A stretch of DNA of 64,000 nt, from assembly GCA_017469745.1 (NCBI GenBank), contig JAFUFS010000008.1:1-64000 (forward strand). The letters are read 5' to 3'. The notes beneath the pieces were generated by a model. The model was not told the DNA's origin. It did no database searches and saw only the letters and a list, made by a program, of their open reading frames with translations. Positions 54,900 to 64,000 of this stretch are shown piece by piece (within the stretch, counting starts at the first letter, position 1; every line of letters begins with the position of its first letter). A program made the position numbers and the translations under genes. This stretch comes from Bacteroidales bacterium (GTDB lineage Bacteria; Bacteroidota; Bacteroidia; Bacteroidales; UBA932).

Positions 54900-56246
54900 A
54901 TGAATAATTATTCGGAAGAAACCTATCTCAAAAAGGTAGAATCGATATTTACCAGGTATCCTTCTGTCCAGAAGGTTCCCTTTGGAGATGCCTATAAACC
55001 CGGGCTGGACCACATGGAGAGATTCTCTGCCGCCCTCGGCGATCCGCATCTGAAATACAGGACGATCCACGTTGCAGGCACCAACGGGAAGGGCTCGACG
55101 GCTTCGATGCTGGCCTCGGTGCTTTCCGCATCCGGCCTCAAGACCGGCCTCTACACTTCGCCGCACATCGAGGACTTCAGGGAGCGGGCCCGGATCCTTT
55201 CCGAAGGACGGTATTCCCTTGTCCCCAAGGAATATGTCTACGACTTCCTCTGCCGCTACGAAGATGTCATGGAAGAGCTTTCCCTCTCCTTCTTCGAGAT
55301 CACTACCGGGCTGGCATTCAAATGGTTCGCTGACCAGGAAGTGGATGTGGCTGTCATCGAAGTCGGTCTGGGAGGGCGGCTGGACAGCACGAACATCATC
55401 ACCCCGGATCTCTCTGTTGTCACGAGCATAGCCCTAGACCATTGCGCCCTGCTGGGCGACACCCTCGCCGAAATCGCCAGGGAGAAAGCAGGAATCTTCA
55501 AGGCAGGGGTTCCTGCACTTGTCGGGGAATATCTTCCTGAGACCAGGCCGGTTTTCAAGGAGGTTGCAGGGACGGCCGGAGCCCCCTTGACCTTCGCCCA
55601 GGATGTGGAGCCTTCAATGCAGGGTCTCTCAGATGAGATCCTTGGGAAGATGGATCTTCGGGGAAAGTACCAGGCAAAGAATCTCAGGACGGTGCTTGCA
55701 GCAATAGACATCCTGAAGGAGAATCCCTGCTACTCAGGACTTGAAGATGAAGGGAGAACCGCAGACGCTATCATCCGGACAGCCTTCCTTTCCGGCTTCC
55801 ACGGGCGTTGGGAAAGGCTTTCGGAGAATCCCGAGATCATCGCTGACATAGGCCACAATCCGGCTGCCCTGAAGGAAAATTTCGCCCAGCTGGAGGAAAT
55901 GATGTCCGGCGGGGACTATTCTTCCCTGATAATCGTGTACGCAGTCATGGCAGACAAGGATTTCCAGGGCATAATGCCATTGATGCCGGAGGATGCCACC
56001 TACATTTTCACGAACCCGGCTACCAGTCGCGCCTTGCCCGTAAAGGAACTGACTGAAATCTTCAGGAACAATTGCATCAAGAACGGGAAACCGGTCGACA
56101 GGATCCATGATGCTCCATCGGTGCAGGAAGCCGTCCGGATGGCCCTGGACCTTGCAAAAGACACCAATGCACTCATCTATCTGGGAGGCAGCACCTACCT
56201 TGTTTCAGAAGCGGTAGGGATTTTGCATAGCATGGATGGTGAGTGA
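54900..56246 (+). CDS. folC: Bifunctional folylpolyglutamate/dihydrofolate synthase
   Basis: 448 aa. Mur-ligase type motifs: HVAGTNGKGSTASMLASVLSASGLKTGLYTSPHI (P-loop), FFEITTGLAFKWFADQEVDVAVIEVGLGGRLDSTNI, SIALDHCALLGDTLAEIAREKAGIFK with the carbamylated-Lys region, and GFHGRWERL, ADIGHNP in the C-terminal domain. It adds glutamates to folate. Overlaps the possible GTG start of the next gene. Confidence 0.95.
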   Translation: MNNYSEETYLKKVESIFTRYPSVQKVPFGDAYKPGLDHMERFSAALGDPHLKYRTIHVAGTNGKGSTASMLASVLSASGLKTGLYTSPHIEDFRERARILSEGRYSLVPKEYVYDFLCRYEDVMEELSLSFFEITTGLAFKWFADQEVDVAVIEVGLGGRLDSTNIITPDLSVVTSIALDHCALLGDTLAEIAREKAGIFKAGVPALVGEYLPETRPVFKEVAGTAGAPLTFAQDVEPSMQGLSDEILGKMDLRGKYQAKNLRTVLAAIDILKENPCYSGLEDEGRTADAIIRTAFLSGFHGRWERLSENPEIIADIGHNPAALKENFAQLEEMMSGGDYSSLIIVYAVMADKDFQGIMPLMPEDATYIFTNPATSRALPVKELTEIFRNNCIKNGKPVDRIHDAPSVQEAVRMALDLAKDTNALIYLGGSTYLVSEAVGILHSMDGE

Positions 56247-56254
56247 ATATCGCC

Positions 56255-59200
56255 ATGAATAACAAACTTATACTTTCCATAATTGCGGCTGCAGCAATCT
56301 GCGTGGCTGCACTTACATCGCATGCCTACATGAAGACAGACAAGAACCAGTCTCCGGATAGCAACGGCCATGTCCTTGCTTCCTTGTGGAAGTCGTATTA
56401 TGCGGCCCAGAAGGCTGACCTGCCCAAGCAGATGGTCAGTTCCCTCGAATCGATCGAAAAGGAGGCGAAGGCCAGGAGGCTCCACTGGGACTTCTACGAT
56501 GCCGCGGTCAAGAAGGTCGACGCCGAGTCTTCCCGTAACTGGAAACTCCGCCAGGAACTCCGTTCCAAGCTGGCTGCCGAGATTGAGGAATATGCCGAAC
56601 CGATAGTAACATATTCCTTCAGGAGGGACCAGGAGGGAGGTTCGTTGACAGATTACGTCATCACCAACAAGGCCCGCCTGCAGGCAGGACGCAACAAGTG
56701 GTTCTATTCCAGGACCATGGGGCAGATGAACAATCTGCTGAACACCTTCATCAAGGATGATTATGAATATGCCCTCTGGTCGGAGCGTTTCTGGGGAGGT
56801 GAGACCTCGAAGGCTGCTGCCGCCCTTGAGGATTGCCTGGGCGGCACCTATCCCAATGCTGCCTGGCTGGAGTTCTGCGCTCTAAATGAAAAGAGATGGG
56901 ACGGCAGGGAGAAAGAAATCCAAGCTTTCATTGAAAAATATTCCGGAAAGGCGATGAGTCTCTTCGGAAAGTCGCTCCTTTTCCAGGACCGTTTCAACAA
57001 GCTGTCGGTCGAAGAGGCCGGCGAGGAGGAGTTCAAGGCTCTGTACGCCGATCTCAAGGCGGCAGAAAAGGAGCGCAAGTCCTACACCGCCGGAACCGAT
57101 GCCAAGATAGCCGGGACGATCAATGACTTCAAGTACCAGATAGAGAACCTCGAAAGGAAAGAAGTTTCAGTTTCATTCGACGATGGAAAGATAATTGTCG
57201 CAATGAGGAACCTCGACAAGGTTGAGGTGAGCATAGAACCTGATGCAAAGGGTTCGCTGCCTTTGTTCAGGAAGACTGTCCTCAATCCTGCCAACAGATT
57301 CCATGTGCTTGACACAGTGAAACTTGACATTCCTGGCTGCGATGACGGCGACTACATCGTCAAGGCCAGGAACGGGAAGGTTGAGGACGTAGCGGCATAT
57401 TCCCCGAAGAGGCTCTCGATCGCAGTAAGGGAGGATTCCGAGGGCTGGAAATTCTATGTCACCGACTATCTTTCCGGAGAGCCGTGCCCCCAAGTCGATC
57501 TCAAGCTTTCCCTTTCCGGAGAAACCTCCGTTGAGGAAAAAGGCGTGAAGATCGATGGCTTCACCCCTCTGCCATCCAGCATCGCTTCAGCTTTGAAGGG
57601 AGATGCGTGGTACAGCCTTGAAGCGGCTTTCAAGGGTCCGGACGGCTTCGTCCGGAAGTCCAGGCCACAGACGATAAGGGAACTGTCGGTCCGCGGCGAA
57701 GACAGTGGTGAAGGCATCTACTGCAACATATTCACGGACAAGGGGGCCTACAATCCCGGAGAGACCGTGAAGTTTAAGGCCGTCCTTTACGGAGGGAACA
57801 TCAACACCAGCCTGCACACTTTCAAGGCCGGAGAAAAGGTGGCTGCCAGGCTTTTTGGTGCCGAAGGAAAGGAAGCCGGCAGGCTGGACCTTCAGACCAA
57901 TGAATTCGGTTCGGTAGCCGGAGAGTTCCTGCTGGCTGAGGGCCAAAGGAACGGCCGTTTCCGCCTGGAGATCAGCGCTGGCGAACGCCATCTTGCGTCG
58001 AGGACCATCCTTGTGGACGAATTCATCCTCCCGACCTATGACCTTGTCTTTGAAGATGTTGACAGCCTCTATTTCATGGGTGACGAGATCGAGGTCAAAG
58101 GCAGCCTCAAGAGTTACAGCGGCCATCCGCTCGATGCCGCAAGCCTTTCCTATGAAGTTGATTCCAGGGGACGGCGGATCAGATCCGGCGACCTACAAGT
58201 CAATGGGGAAGGAAACTTCTCGATAAGGTTCAAGACCGTAGAGGATGCCTGGTGGTACAATGTCACCGTGAAGGTGAAGGATGCCACGGGGGAGACCAAG
58301 GAATTCTCCCGTTCCGTCTATGTCCTTGACCATTTCAACATAGCTCTCTCCGTAGGGAATGCTTCAGTCGGTGAAGTCCGTCTTTCGGGCGATTCCTACG
58401 GTTCCGGGGCAAGGCTTCTTTCTGAAGAATCTGCCAAGGTCAGCTTCGAAGTGAACAACAGTGAGGGCAAGAGAGTCCCGCTGGTCGTCAATTATCAGTT
58501 GAAAGATGCTGACGGCAAGACAGTTGCTTCCGGCAGCGCGTCTTCCGGAGAGACCAGGGAAATCGCGATTCCACGTCCCGGACTTTATACTCTCCACGCC
58601 GATGCAACTGCAAAGTCGTCGGAAGGAAAGGAGATTTCCTCGAAACAGGAGATGAAGATCCTGAAGGTCGGTCAGAGTGACAAAGTCCTGAAAGCTAAGG
58701 TGGAGAACTTCTTCCAGCTAACCGGCTCTTGCGCTGACGGTTCGCTCAAGGCAGGAGAGCAGATCATGCTCAGGATGGGTGCCGGCGACGGTCCCGTCTG
58801 GGCTGTCGTGGAACTCTTCGGGGACAGGAGGCAGCTCCTGGAGCAACGCCTGGTCCACCTCGATGGCAAGGCAGGAGCGGAAGGCTCCATCACCGATCTT
58901 GCTTTTGAATATAAGAACGACTATCCTGACGCCCTCTTCCTGTCGGTCTTCTATTTCAGGAATGGAAAAAGCTACACTTTCTCTCGGGAGTTCCGACGCG
59001 AGAAGGAAGAACTTTCCCTGCCGCTTGAGTTCTCCTCGTTCGAGGACAATGCCCTGCCCGGGAAGGAATACTCATTCACCATCAAGTCCCGTCCTGGGAC
59101 GGAGGCCGTCGTGGCGGTGTTCGACAAGAGTTCCGAGACCATATTCCCGAACAGGTGGAATGTCGTCAGGCTCATCGACTCCGGAGCCATGGGCGTCTAT

Positions 59201-61558
59201 TACCAGAGCCAGGCCGGAGGAGTCTTCGGCGACATGATGGTCCGGGGCTTTGGTTCGTCTCGAAAGGGAATAATGTTCAAGACCAGGTCGGCAGGTGCTG
59301 TGGAGGAGGCCTATGCGATGAATTCAATGGTGGCTATGGCCGCTCCCGAGGCTGCTGTCATGGACATGGCGGACGATGCGGGCATGGTCCAGGAAGTGGC
59401 CGCTGAAGAAGATTTGGAAGCTGCCGGCGAGGTCGCGGTCCGTTCTGACTTTGCGACTTCTCTGGCTTTCGAACCCTTCCTCAGGACCCGGGAGGACGGG
59501 ACGGCAGAACTGAAATTCAAGACTTCGGACAAGCTTTCTACCTTCATCGTCCAGGTCTATGCCCACACCCCAGACATGCTCAATTCCACCATCCGTGAAG
59601 AAATGACGGTCTCCGTGCCTGTCAAGGTAAGTGTGGCGGAGCCCCAGTACCTTTACAAAGGCGACAAATTCGTACTCCATGCCACGGTTTCCAGTGCCTC
59701 GGATGTGCCTGTGACCGGAACAGTCGTACTCCAGGCCTATCCTTCATCCGAGCATCAGGACGTCAAGCCCTTCGCTTCATATTCAAAGAAGGTGACCGTG
59801 CCCGCCGGTGCTTCCGTGCCGGTAGAGTTCGAGGTTAGCCCTAAGGACGTCGACGAGCTTGGCCTGAAGCTGGTCTTCGCGGACAAGGCAAAGACCTTCT
59901 CCGACGGTGTGTTCGTCTCTCTTCCGGTCATGAAGGCCGAGCAGACTCTCACCGAATCCCATTCGGCGGTTCTTTTAGCCGGAATGGACAAGGATGTCCT
60001 GCTGCGCAGGCTTCAGTCTGAGTTTACAGGCACCACTTCCAAGGGAGCCGAGTACAAGGAGATCGACATCAGGCAGATGCTCCTGGATGCCATTCCTTCC
60101 AAGATAGAACCTTCAGGAAAGGACGTGCTGTCCCTGACCGAAGCCTACTATGTGCGTAAGGTGGCTGCCAAACTAGGAGCCGATGTAGTAACGGTCATGC
60201 CGGATGAAGAACTGGTCAGGAATATCCTTGCCTGCAGGAATGCCGACGGCGGCTTTGCCTGGTTCCAGGGGATGAAATCATCTCCAGTGATCACGGCAGT
60301 CCTACTGGAGCGTTTCGCAAAGCTTCGCGACGCCTCCCTTGGCGGCAGGGAATTCGACACGGCTCCTTCGGTGGCCTATCTCGACCGCAACCAGTTCATC
60401 CATGGCGAGTCATGGCCTTATTGGTGCGGCTGGCTCTCAACTGCCCAGTACGCCTACGTTCGGTCGATGTATTCCTCGGTTCCCTTCGATGTCTCGAAGG
60501 AGACCAAGAGCGAGCAGAGCGAATATTCCAAGAACTTCAAAGAGTTCAAGAAATACATCAAGGACTATCTTGTGCCTTCCTCCAAGGACGGGCGCGGCCT
60601 GAACGGACAGATCCTTTCCAAGGCCCGCCGGATCAAGACCTTGGTGAATATGATCAACAATGATGGCGGTCTCTCCCTTGCTTCCGCATGGGGCCTTAAG
60701 ATCAACGCCGATTCCAAGATGCGCTCCTCTCTCGCGGCCGACATCGCTTCCCTTTATGAATATGCTGTCGAGCACCGCGACGGGGGATGGTACTATCCAA
60801 ATGCCGTCATGCCTTGGCGCGGCCTGCTTGAGAGCGAGCTCTATGCCCATTCCCTCCTTTGCGACCTGCTGTCATCTTCCCTCCCGGTCCCTGAACCTGC
60901 CGAAGGACGTAGAATTGCAGACGGTATCCGAATCTGGATCATGCTGCAGAAAGAGACCCAGCAGTGGGCCGATGATCCAGCCTACGTGGATGCAATCAAT
61001 TCGGTCCTCTCAGGAGGCGAAGAAGTCCTTTCCACCCGTGTCGTTCTGCTTACCAAGACCTACAGTTCTCCTTTCTCGAAGATAGTTTCCGCCGGCAACG
61101 GCTTCACTATCGAAAGGCATTTCTACAAGGAGGTACTTGGCGAAGACTCCAGGATCGGCAGAGTCGAAATCTATCCCGGGATGCAGCTCAAGGTTGGCGA
61201 CAAGGTCATCTGCGAGTACAAAGTATGGAACCAGGAGAACCGCAGTTTCGTCAAATTGACAGCGCCGAGGGAGGCTGCCTTCAGGCCTGTGAACCAGCTC
61301 TCCGGCCATGTAGGTTGGTGGGCAAGGCCTGTGGGTGGAACCTATTCGGTCACGCCTCAGGGCTACCGCAACGTCAAGTCCGACAGGACGGAGTACTTCT
61401 TCGATGTCTATCCCGAGGAAAACACCACCGTGACAGAAGAATTCTTCATCACCCAGGAAGGAACCTTTGTCGCCCCGGTTGTCACGATCGAGTCCCTGTA
61501 CGCTCCGCACTACCGTGCAAACGACAAATTCGGCGGCCTAGTGGATGTAAGGGAATAA
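56255..61558 (+). CDS. Bacterial alpha-2-macroglobulin, thioester-less type
   Basis: 1767 aa from ATG 56255 (GTG 56243, overlapping the folC stop, is an alternative). Signal-like N-terminus (LILSIIAAAAICVAALTSHA). MG2-type region: IYCNIFTDKGAYNPGETVKFKAVLYGG (about 495-520); bait region around 1005-1060 is Ala/Met/Glu rich (AVEEAYAMNSMVAMAAPEAAVMDMADDAG); A2M core follows (FEPFLRTREDGTAELKFKTSDKLSTFIVQVYAHT); then an alpha/alpha toroid (RNADGGFAWFQGMKSSPVITAVLLERFAKL). I find no CxEQ thioester motif. Bacterial A2Ms trap proteases in the periplasm or at the surface. Lies 8 bases after folC. Confidence 0.9.
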   Translation: MNNKLILSIIAAAAICVAALTSHAYMKTDKNQSPDSNGHVLASLWKSYYAAQKADLPKQMVSSLESIEKEAKARRLHWDFYDAAVKKVDAESSRNWKLRQELRSKLAAEIEEYAEPIVTYSFRRDQEGGSLTDYVITNKARLQAGRNKWFYSRTMGQMNNLLNTFIKDDYEYALWSERFWGGETSKAAAALEDCLGGTYPNAAWLEFCALNEKRWDGREKEIQAFIEKYSGKAMSLFGKSLLFQDRFNKLSVEEAGEEEFKALYADLKAAEKERKSYTAGTDAKIAGTINDFKYQIENLERKEVSVSFDDGKIIVAMRNLDKVEVSIEPDAKGSLPLFRKTVLNPANRFHVLDTVKLDIPGCDDGDYIVKARNGKVEDVAAYSPKRLSIAVREDSEGWKFYVTDYLSGEPCPQVDLKLSLSGETSVEEKGVKIDGFTPLPSSIASALKGDAWYSLEAAFKGPDGFVRKSRPQTIRELSVRGEDSGEGIYCNIFTDKGAYNPGETVKFKAVLYGGNINTSLHTFKAGEKVAARLFGAEGKEAGRLDLQTNEFGSVAGEFLLAEGQRNGRFRLEISAGERHLASRTILVDEFILPTYDLVFEDVDSLYFMGDEIEVKGSLKSYSGHPLDAASLSYEVDSRGRRIRSGDLQVNGEGNFSIRFKTVEDAWWYNVTVKVKDATGETKEFSRSVYVLDHFNIALSVGNASVGEVRLSGDSYGSGARLLSEESAKVSFEVNNSEGKRVPLVVNYQLKDADGKTVASGSASSGETREIAIPRPGLYTLHADATAKSSEGKEISSKQEMKILKVGQSDKVLKAKVENFFQLTGSCADGSLKAGEQIMLRMGAGDGPVWAVVELFGDRRQLLEQRLVHLDGKAGAEGSITDLAFEYKNDYPDALFLSVFYFRNGKSYTFSREFRREKEELSLPLEFSSFEDNALPGKEYSFTIKSRPGTEAVVAVFDKSSETIFPNRWNVVRLIDSGAMGVYYQSQAGGVFGDMMVRGFGSSRKGIMFKTRSAGAVEEAYAMNSMVAMAAPEAAVMDMADDAGMVQEVAAEEDLEAAGEVAVRSDFATSLAFEPFLRTREDGTAELKFKTSDKLSTFIVQVYAHTPDMLNSTIREEMTVSVPVKVSVAEPQYLYKGDKFVLHATVSSASDVPVTGTVVLQAYPSSEHQDVKPFASYSKKVTVPAGASVPVEFEVSPKDVDELGLKLVFADKAKTFSDGVFVSLPVMKAEQTLTESHSAVLLAGMDKDVLLRRLQSEFTGTTSKGAEYKEIDIRQMLLDAIPSKIEPSGKDVLSLTEAYYVRKVAAKLGADVVTVMPDEELVRNILACRNADGGFAWFQGMKSSPVITAVLLERFAKLRDASLGGREFDTAPSVAYLDRNQFIHGESWPYWCGWLSTAQYAYVRSMYSSVPFDVSKETKSEQSEYSKNFKEFKKYIKDYLVPSSKDGRGLNGQILSKARRIKTLVNMINNDGGLSLASAWGLKINADSKMRSSLAADIASLYEYAVEHRDGGWYYPNAVMPWRGLLESELYAHSLLCDLLSSSLPVPEPAEGRRIADGIRIWIMLQKETQQWADDPAYVDAINSVLSGGEEVLSTRVVLLTKTYSSPFSKIVSAGNGFTIERHFYKEVLGEDSRIGRVEIYPGMQLKVGDKVICEYKVWNQENRSFVKLTAPREAAFRPVNQLSGHVGWWARPVGGTYSVTPQGYRNVKSDRTEYFFDVYPEENTTVTEEFFITQEGTFVAPVVTIESLYAPHYRANDKFGGLVDVRE

Positions 61559-61565
61559 GATTTAT

Positions 61566-61596
61566 TTTGCGGAATTGAAAAACTGTAGTATTTTTG
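61566..61596 (+). promoter_or_regulatory. Full Bacteroidota promoter of tRNA-Val
   Basis: TTTG (61566-61569), 19 bases, TATTTTTG (61589-61596). Confidence 0.8.
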
Positions 61597-61623
61597 CATT
61601 CCCCTTCCGAGGGGAATAATTCT

Positions 61624-61698
61624 GGAAGCATAGCTCAGCTGGTTCAGAGCACCTGCCTTACAAGCAGGGGGTCACTGGTTCGAATCCAGTTGTTTCCA
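61624..61698 (+). tRNA. tRNA-Val (anticodon TAC)
   Basis: Acceptor GGAAGCA / TGTTTCC, D arm AGCTCAGCTGGTTCAGAGC, anticodon loop CTTACAA (TAC), TPsiC arm CTGGTTCGAATCCAG, discriminator A, no CCA encoded. Confidence 0.95.
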
Positions 61699-61710
61699 CG
61701 GTCAGAATCA

Positions 61711-61745
61711 AGCACTTGCGGTCTCGCAGGTGCTTTTCTTTTTTC
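61711..61745 (+). terminator. Intrinsic terminator of tRNA-Val
   Basis: AGCACTTGCG (61711-61720) pairs with CGCAGGTGCT (61725-61734), one T-G pair, 4-base loop, then a long T-rich run. Confidence 0.85.
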
Positions 61746-61748
61746 CTT

Positions 61749-64000
61749 TTATAGAGTGTAGGTGATTGAAAAGAGGATTTCACGTCCGCGAAGTGCGTAA
61801 TTGTAGGAGAAGGTGTCCAAGCCGGTGAAGATAGAGTAGGCGTAACTCCTGGTGTCAAAGACGTTGTGGACCAGGAGTGAATAGCGGATCTTATCCTTGT
61901 TCCATTCGATTCCGGCCTTACCAAGAGCCATATTCTTGAACAGGTCTCCTGTAATCTGGGTACGAATAAAATCCGTGTCGAAATACACCCTTAAGGCTGT
62001 TACAGGGAATAAAGACAGTGTCCCAGAGTGTGTCTGTGTGACAAAAGCGGTACGGTTCCCCAGGTAGGAGCTCCCTGTCCTGCTCCAATAGCCTCGATAG
62101 GAAAGAGATATCCATTTCCACGGTGCAGAACTGGCTTCCCAATTGAAACGCAAGTTGTCTCCCTTGTAGTCGATGGCTCGGCCCTGCTGTGTGATGGAGT
62201 TCCGGTTGCTTCCGGCCCGGATTCCGACCATAAGCTTGGTGGACGTCTGCTGGAATCTTTTGGAGAGACTCCCGGAGAAGGTCAGACCATCGGAACTGAC
62301 AGGTTCGGGAATACTGGTGTTCCAGATCTGATCCGTTTCGACCGTCTGTGAACTCCTGAGGTTAGTCTTGTTTCTGGACGCCATGACATCGGAGTGGAAG
62401 AACCAGAGTTCAATAGGACGTTTCCAGTCATAGGCAAGCGAAATCCTGCTATTCCTCCCGTCCCGCAAAATTCCCGGGCTCTGACGGATGCTGCGGTAGG
62501 AGGACATGACCGGTGTCCTGAGAAAGTCCATAATGTCGCCGACAGTCCGGCTGGATGATGCGGAAAGCCTGAATTGCGAACGCGCCGTAGCAGTCCAGTC
62601 GAGTGAAAAATTCGGGTCCAGGACGGGCAGGATGTGTTTGTCGACGTTGCCTGTGAAACGGTCGCGAACAGAGAGTCCCTTTCCGCCCAAGTCGACTCTT
62701 AAATCAATCTGCAGTTGCTTGGAAGGTGACCTCCATCGCAGTAGAGGAGAAAACAATACGGCACCATTCAATCCGGCCAGGCTACCTTGAGCGGTGATAT
62801 CCCCAAAATCCAATGTATTGCCAATCCTGTCGTAATCGATAGTTGCGTTCAGAGGTAGATCAAGGGTCAGCCTACGCCAGTCATGGGCAGTACTGATCCG
62901 CTGGTTGACTCTCAGGTTGTGGCTGAATCCGTCCTGCAGGCCTGTCAGGCCGAGGCCGGCAAAGCTGTACTTAACGGAAGGCGACGATGTCCATGCAATA
63001 GTATTATTGAAATAGAAACGCCGGTCCCCTATGAGCTTCCTCCAGTCCAAACTGTTCTGAAGCCTTATGGCACGAATGCTGGAACTCTGGTCCAAAGGAT
63101 CATCGGCGCGCATGGTAGCCATGGCGTTAGTGATGAAATTCGCCGTCGCTCTGAACCGTTCGTTAAGATAGCGTTCTTCAGAGTTGAGCTGGTAGTCGAG
63201 TCCGATCGAAGGAACGTGTGATTTACTTGAGGGGTTGAAAACCTCCTGGAGGGTCACGACATTATCTCCGGCATAGTAGTCGCTGCGGGTTGAATAGTCA
63301 TAAGTGCCGTAGCTGTAAGCGTAATGGCTGTTCAGCTTCAGCCTGACATCATCTGACTGCTTATGTGAGGCATCCAGGCTGACGTAGGCATCCATCGGGC
63401 GCAGATAGTACCTGGCATCGAGTGGCGGAGAGGAGCCGGACACGGATCCGGCAAAGGTCGAGGCCTTCCCTGAAATCTGGTTGGAGGAGAAATAGTCAGA
63501 GGTCTCGCTTTGAGCGAACTGGGCGTCATTGCCTAATTTGCCGGAGAGGATTGTCTGATTCTTGCCTCCGAATCGCATGAGCGAGCCACCGATGCGGCCG
63601 AGGAACCCTTCAGATCCCCAGCCGGCCCTGGCTTCACTGCTCCCTGTCGGCTTGATCCTGGCCTCCTTGTTCAGTTTTATATTCATGGCTACCTCATTGG
63701 TCCGGCCGGAATTGCGCTCCATCTTGACACTATGATGATTGTCCAGAATCTCGACCTGGTCGACCATTTTCGCCGAAATGCCCCGTGTTGCTAGGGTGTA
63801 CTTTCCTCCAAGTATGTCCACACCGTCTATGTAGAAATGGCTGATAGCCCTTCCTTGGTATGAAATCCTTCCGTTCTCGTCGACTTCTATTCCAGGGATA
63901 CGCTTCATGGCATCTTCCAAAGTGTAGTCCTCCCGGGCCGCGAGTGCCGGGAGCCAGAATGAAAGCGTGTCTCCTCTTAGCTTGACCACCGGTGCAGTGA
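61749..64000 (-). CDS. TonB-dependent-receptor-like outer-membrane barrel, N-terminus cut by window end
   Basis: At least 750 residues; the frame is open to the window edge (TAPVVKLRGDTLSFWLPALAA). The first part is a plug (TLEDAMKRIPGIEVDENGRISYQGRAISHFYIDGVDILGGKY; VDQVEILDNHHSVK), followed by a barrel that ends with LFSITYTL. The plug resembles the plug of the barrel at 19956 (LKKLPGIEVADDGTITANGE), so the two belong to one family although loops differ. The CnaB domain and signal peptide expected upstream are outside. No SusD partner visible. Carries none of the TGAATATG octamers. Confidence 0.88.
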   Translation of the reverse strand, partial: TAPVVKLRGDTLSFWLPALAAREDYTLEDAMKRIPGIEVDENGRISYQGRAISHFYIDGVDILGGKYTLATRGISAKMVDQVEILDNHHSVKMERNSGRTNEVAMNIKLNKEARIKPTGSSEARAGWGSEGFLGRIGGSLMRFGGKNQTILSGKLGNDAQFAQSETSDYFSSNQISGKASTFAGSVSGSSPPLDARYYLRPMDAYVSLDASHKQSDDVRLKLNSHYAYSYGTYDYSTRSDYYAGDNVVTLQEVFNPSSKSHVPSIGLDYQLNSEERYLNERFRATANFITNAMATMRADDPLDQSSSIRAIRLQNSLDWRKLIGDRRFYFNNTIAWTSSPSVKYSFAGLGLTGLQDGFSHNLRVNQRISTAHDWRRLTLDLPLNATIDYDRIGNTLDFGDITAQGSLAGLNGAVLFSPLLRWRSPSKQLQIDLRVDLGGKGLSVRDRFTGNVDKHILPVLDPNFSLDWTATARSQFRLSASSSRTVGDIMDFLRTPVMSSYRSIRQSPGILRDGRNSRISLAYDWKRPIELWFFHSDVMASRNKTNLRSSQTVETDQIWNTSIPEPVSSDGLTFSGSLSKRFQQTSTKLMVGIRAGSNRNSITQQGRAIDYKGDNLRFNWEASSAPWKWISLSYRGYWSRTGSSYLGNRTAFVTQTHSGTLSLFPVTALRVYFDTDFIRTQITGDLFKNMALGKAGIEWNKDKIRYSLLVHNVFDTRSYAYSIFTGLDTFSYNYALRGREILFSITYTL

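Noticed and set aside
728..60764. GAATAT enrichment as a simple codon effect
   Set aside because: The word occurs in several frames, in both orientations and outside genes (23010-23032), and uses the otherwise rare ATA codon; a codon preference does not explain it.

Overview
The window is a chromosomal stretch of a Bacteroidales bacterium, roughly 53 percent GC by eye. Evidence for the group: promoters of the Bacteroidota type (TTTG, 19 bases, TAnnTTTG), an almost complete lack of Shine-Dalgarno (SD) sequences except before rpsU, lipoproteins with BACON-type domains, SusC-like outer-membrane barrels, PspC/PadR genes, GH92/GH125 mannosidases and a zinc-less sirtuin. The mix of housekeeping genes and glycan enzymes fits a gut or rumen member of moderately high GC. 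I cannot name the genus. No phage, transposase, integrase, rRNA or CRISPR array is visible, and almost all of the sequence is coding.

Layout. 0-8.3 kb: end of a probable trmB, a U32 peptidase-like tRNA hydroxylation gene, malQ, a large surface lipoprotein, threonine aldolase. 8.3-8.65 kb: a very small transcription unit with a perfect SD followed by AUG-UAG, then tRNA-Leu. 8.6-13.6 kb: AsmA-like protein, rpsU with its own strong SD, an ATPase. 13.7-17.2 kb: sirtuin, xylB, xylA (one operon). 17.2-19.9 kb: rplU-rpmA, serS, ruvC. 20-23 kb: outer-membrane barrel with Gly-rich tail. 23-28.7 kb: seven-gene minus-strand operon ysxC-prs-small membrane protein-der-lysE-PASTA-rluD. 28.7-31.1 kb: xseA-xseB-msrA/fRMsr fusion. 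31.1-33.4 kb: murI-pncB. 33.5-36.3 kb: S41 protease lipoprotein and a TIM-barrel lipoprotein. 36.4-39.2 kb: prfB, class I fumarase. 39.2-42.9 kb: GH125-GH92 mannoside operon. 43-45 kb: PspC-PadR-PspC operon. 45-49.4 kb: proC, M28 peptidase, small barrel, two lipoproteins. 49.5-54.8 kb: ppdK, PhoH-PIN ATPase, AIR-synthase-like protein. 54.9-61.6 kb: folC, alpha-2-macroglobulin. 61.6-64 kb: tRNA-Val and a truncated (by the window edge) TonB-type barrel.

Three signals go beyond ordinary annotation. (1) The octamer TGAATATG / CATATTCA occurs about 35 times where one or two are expected, in all frames, both orientations and both gene strands, so it looks selected at the DNA level. (2) At 8.29-8.42 kb a complete minigene (promoter, perfect SD, AUG immediately followed by UAG, terminator) sits in a genome type whose ribosomes normally ignore SDs; its SD layout copies that of rpsU in the same window. 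(3) A methionine sulfoxide repair fusion joins MsrA to a free-Met-R-sulfoxide reductase with all three cysteines at canonical spacing. A dispersed GTCATYCTGAGCG..GAAGRATC repeat is found at four loci, twice read into protein.
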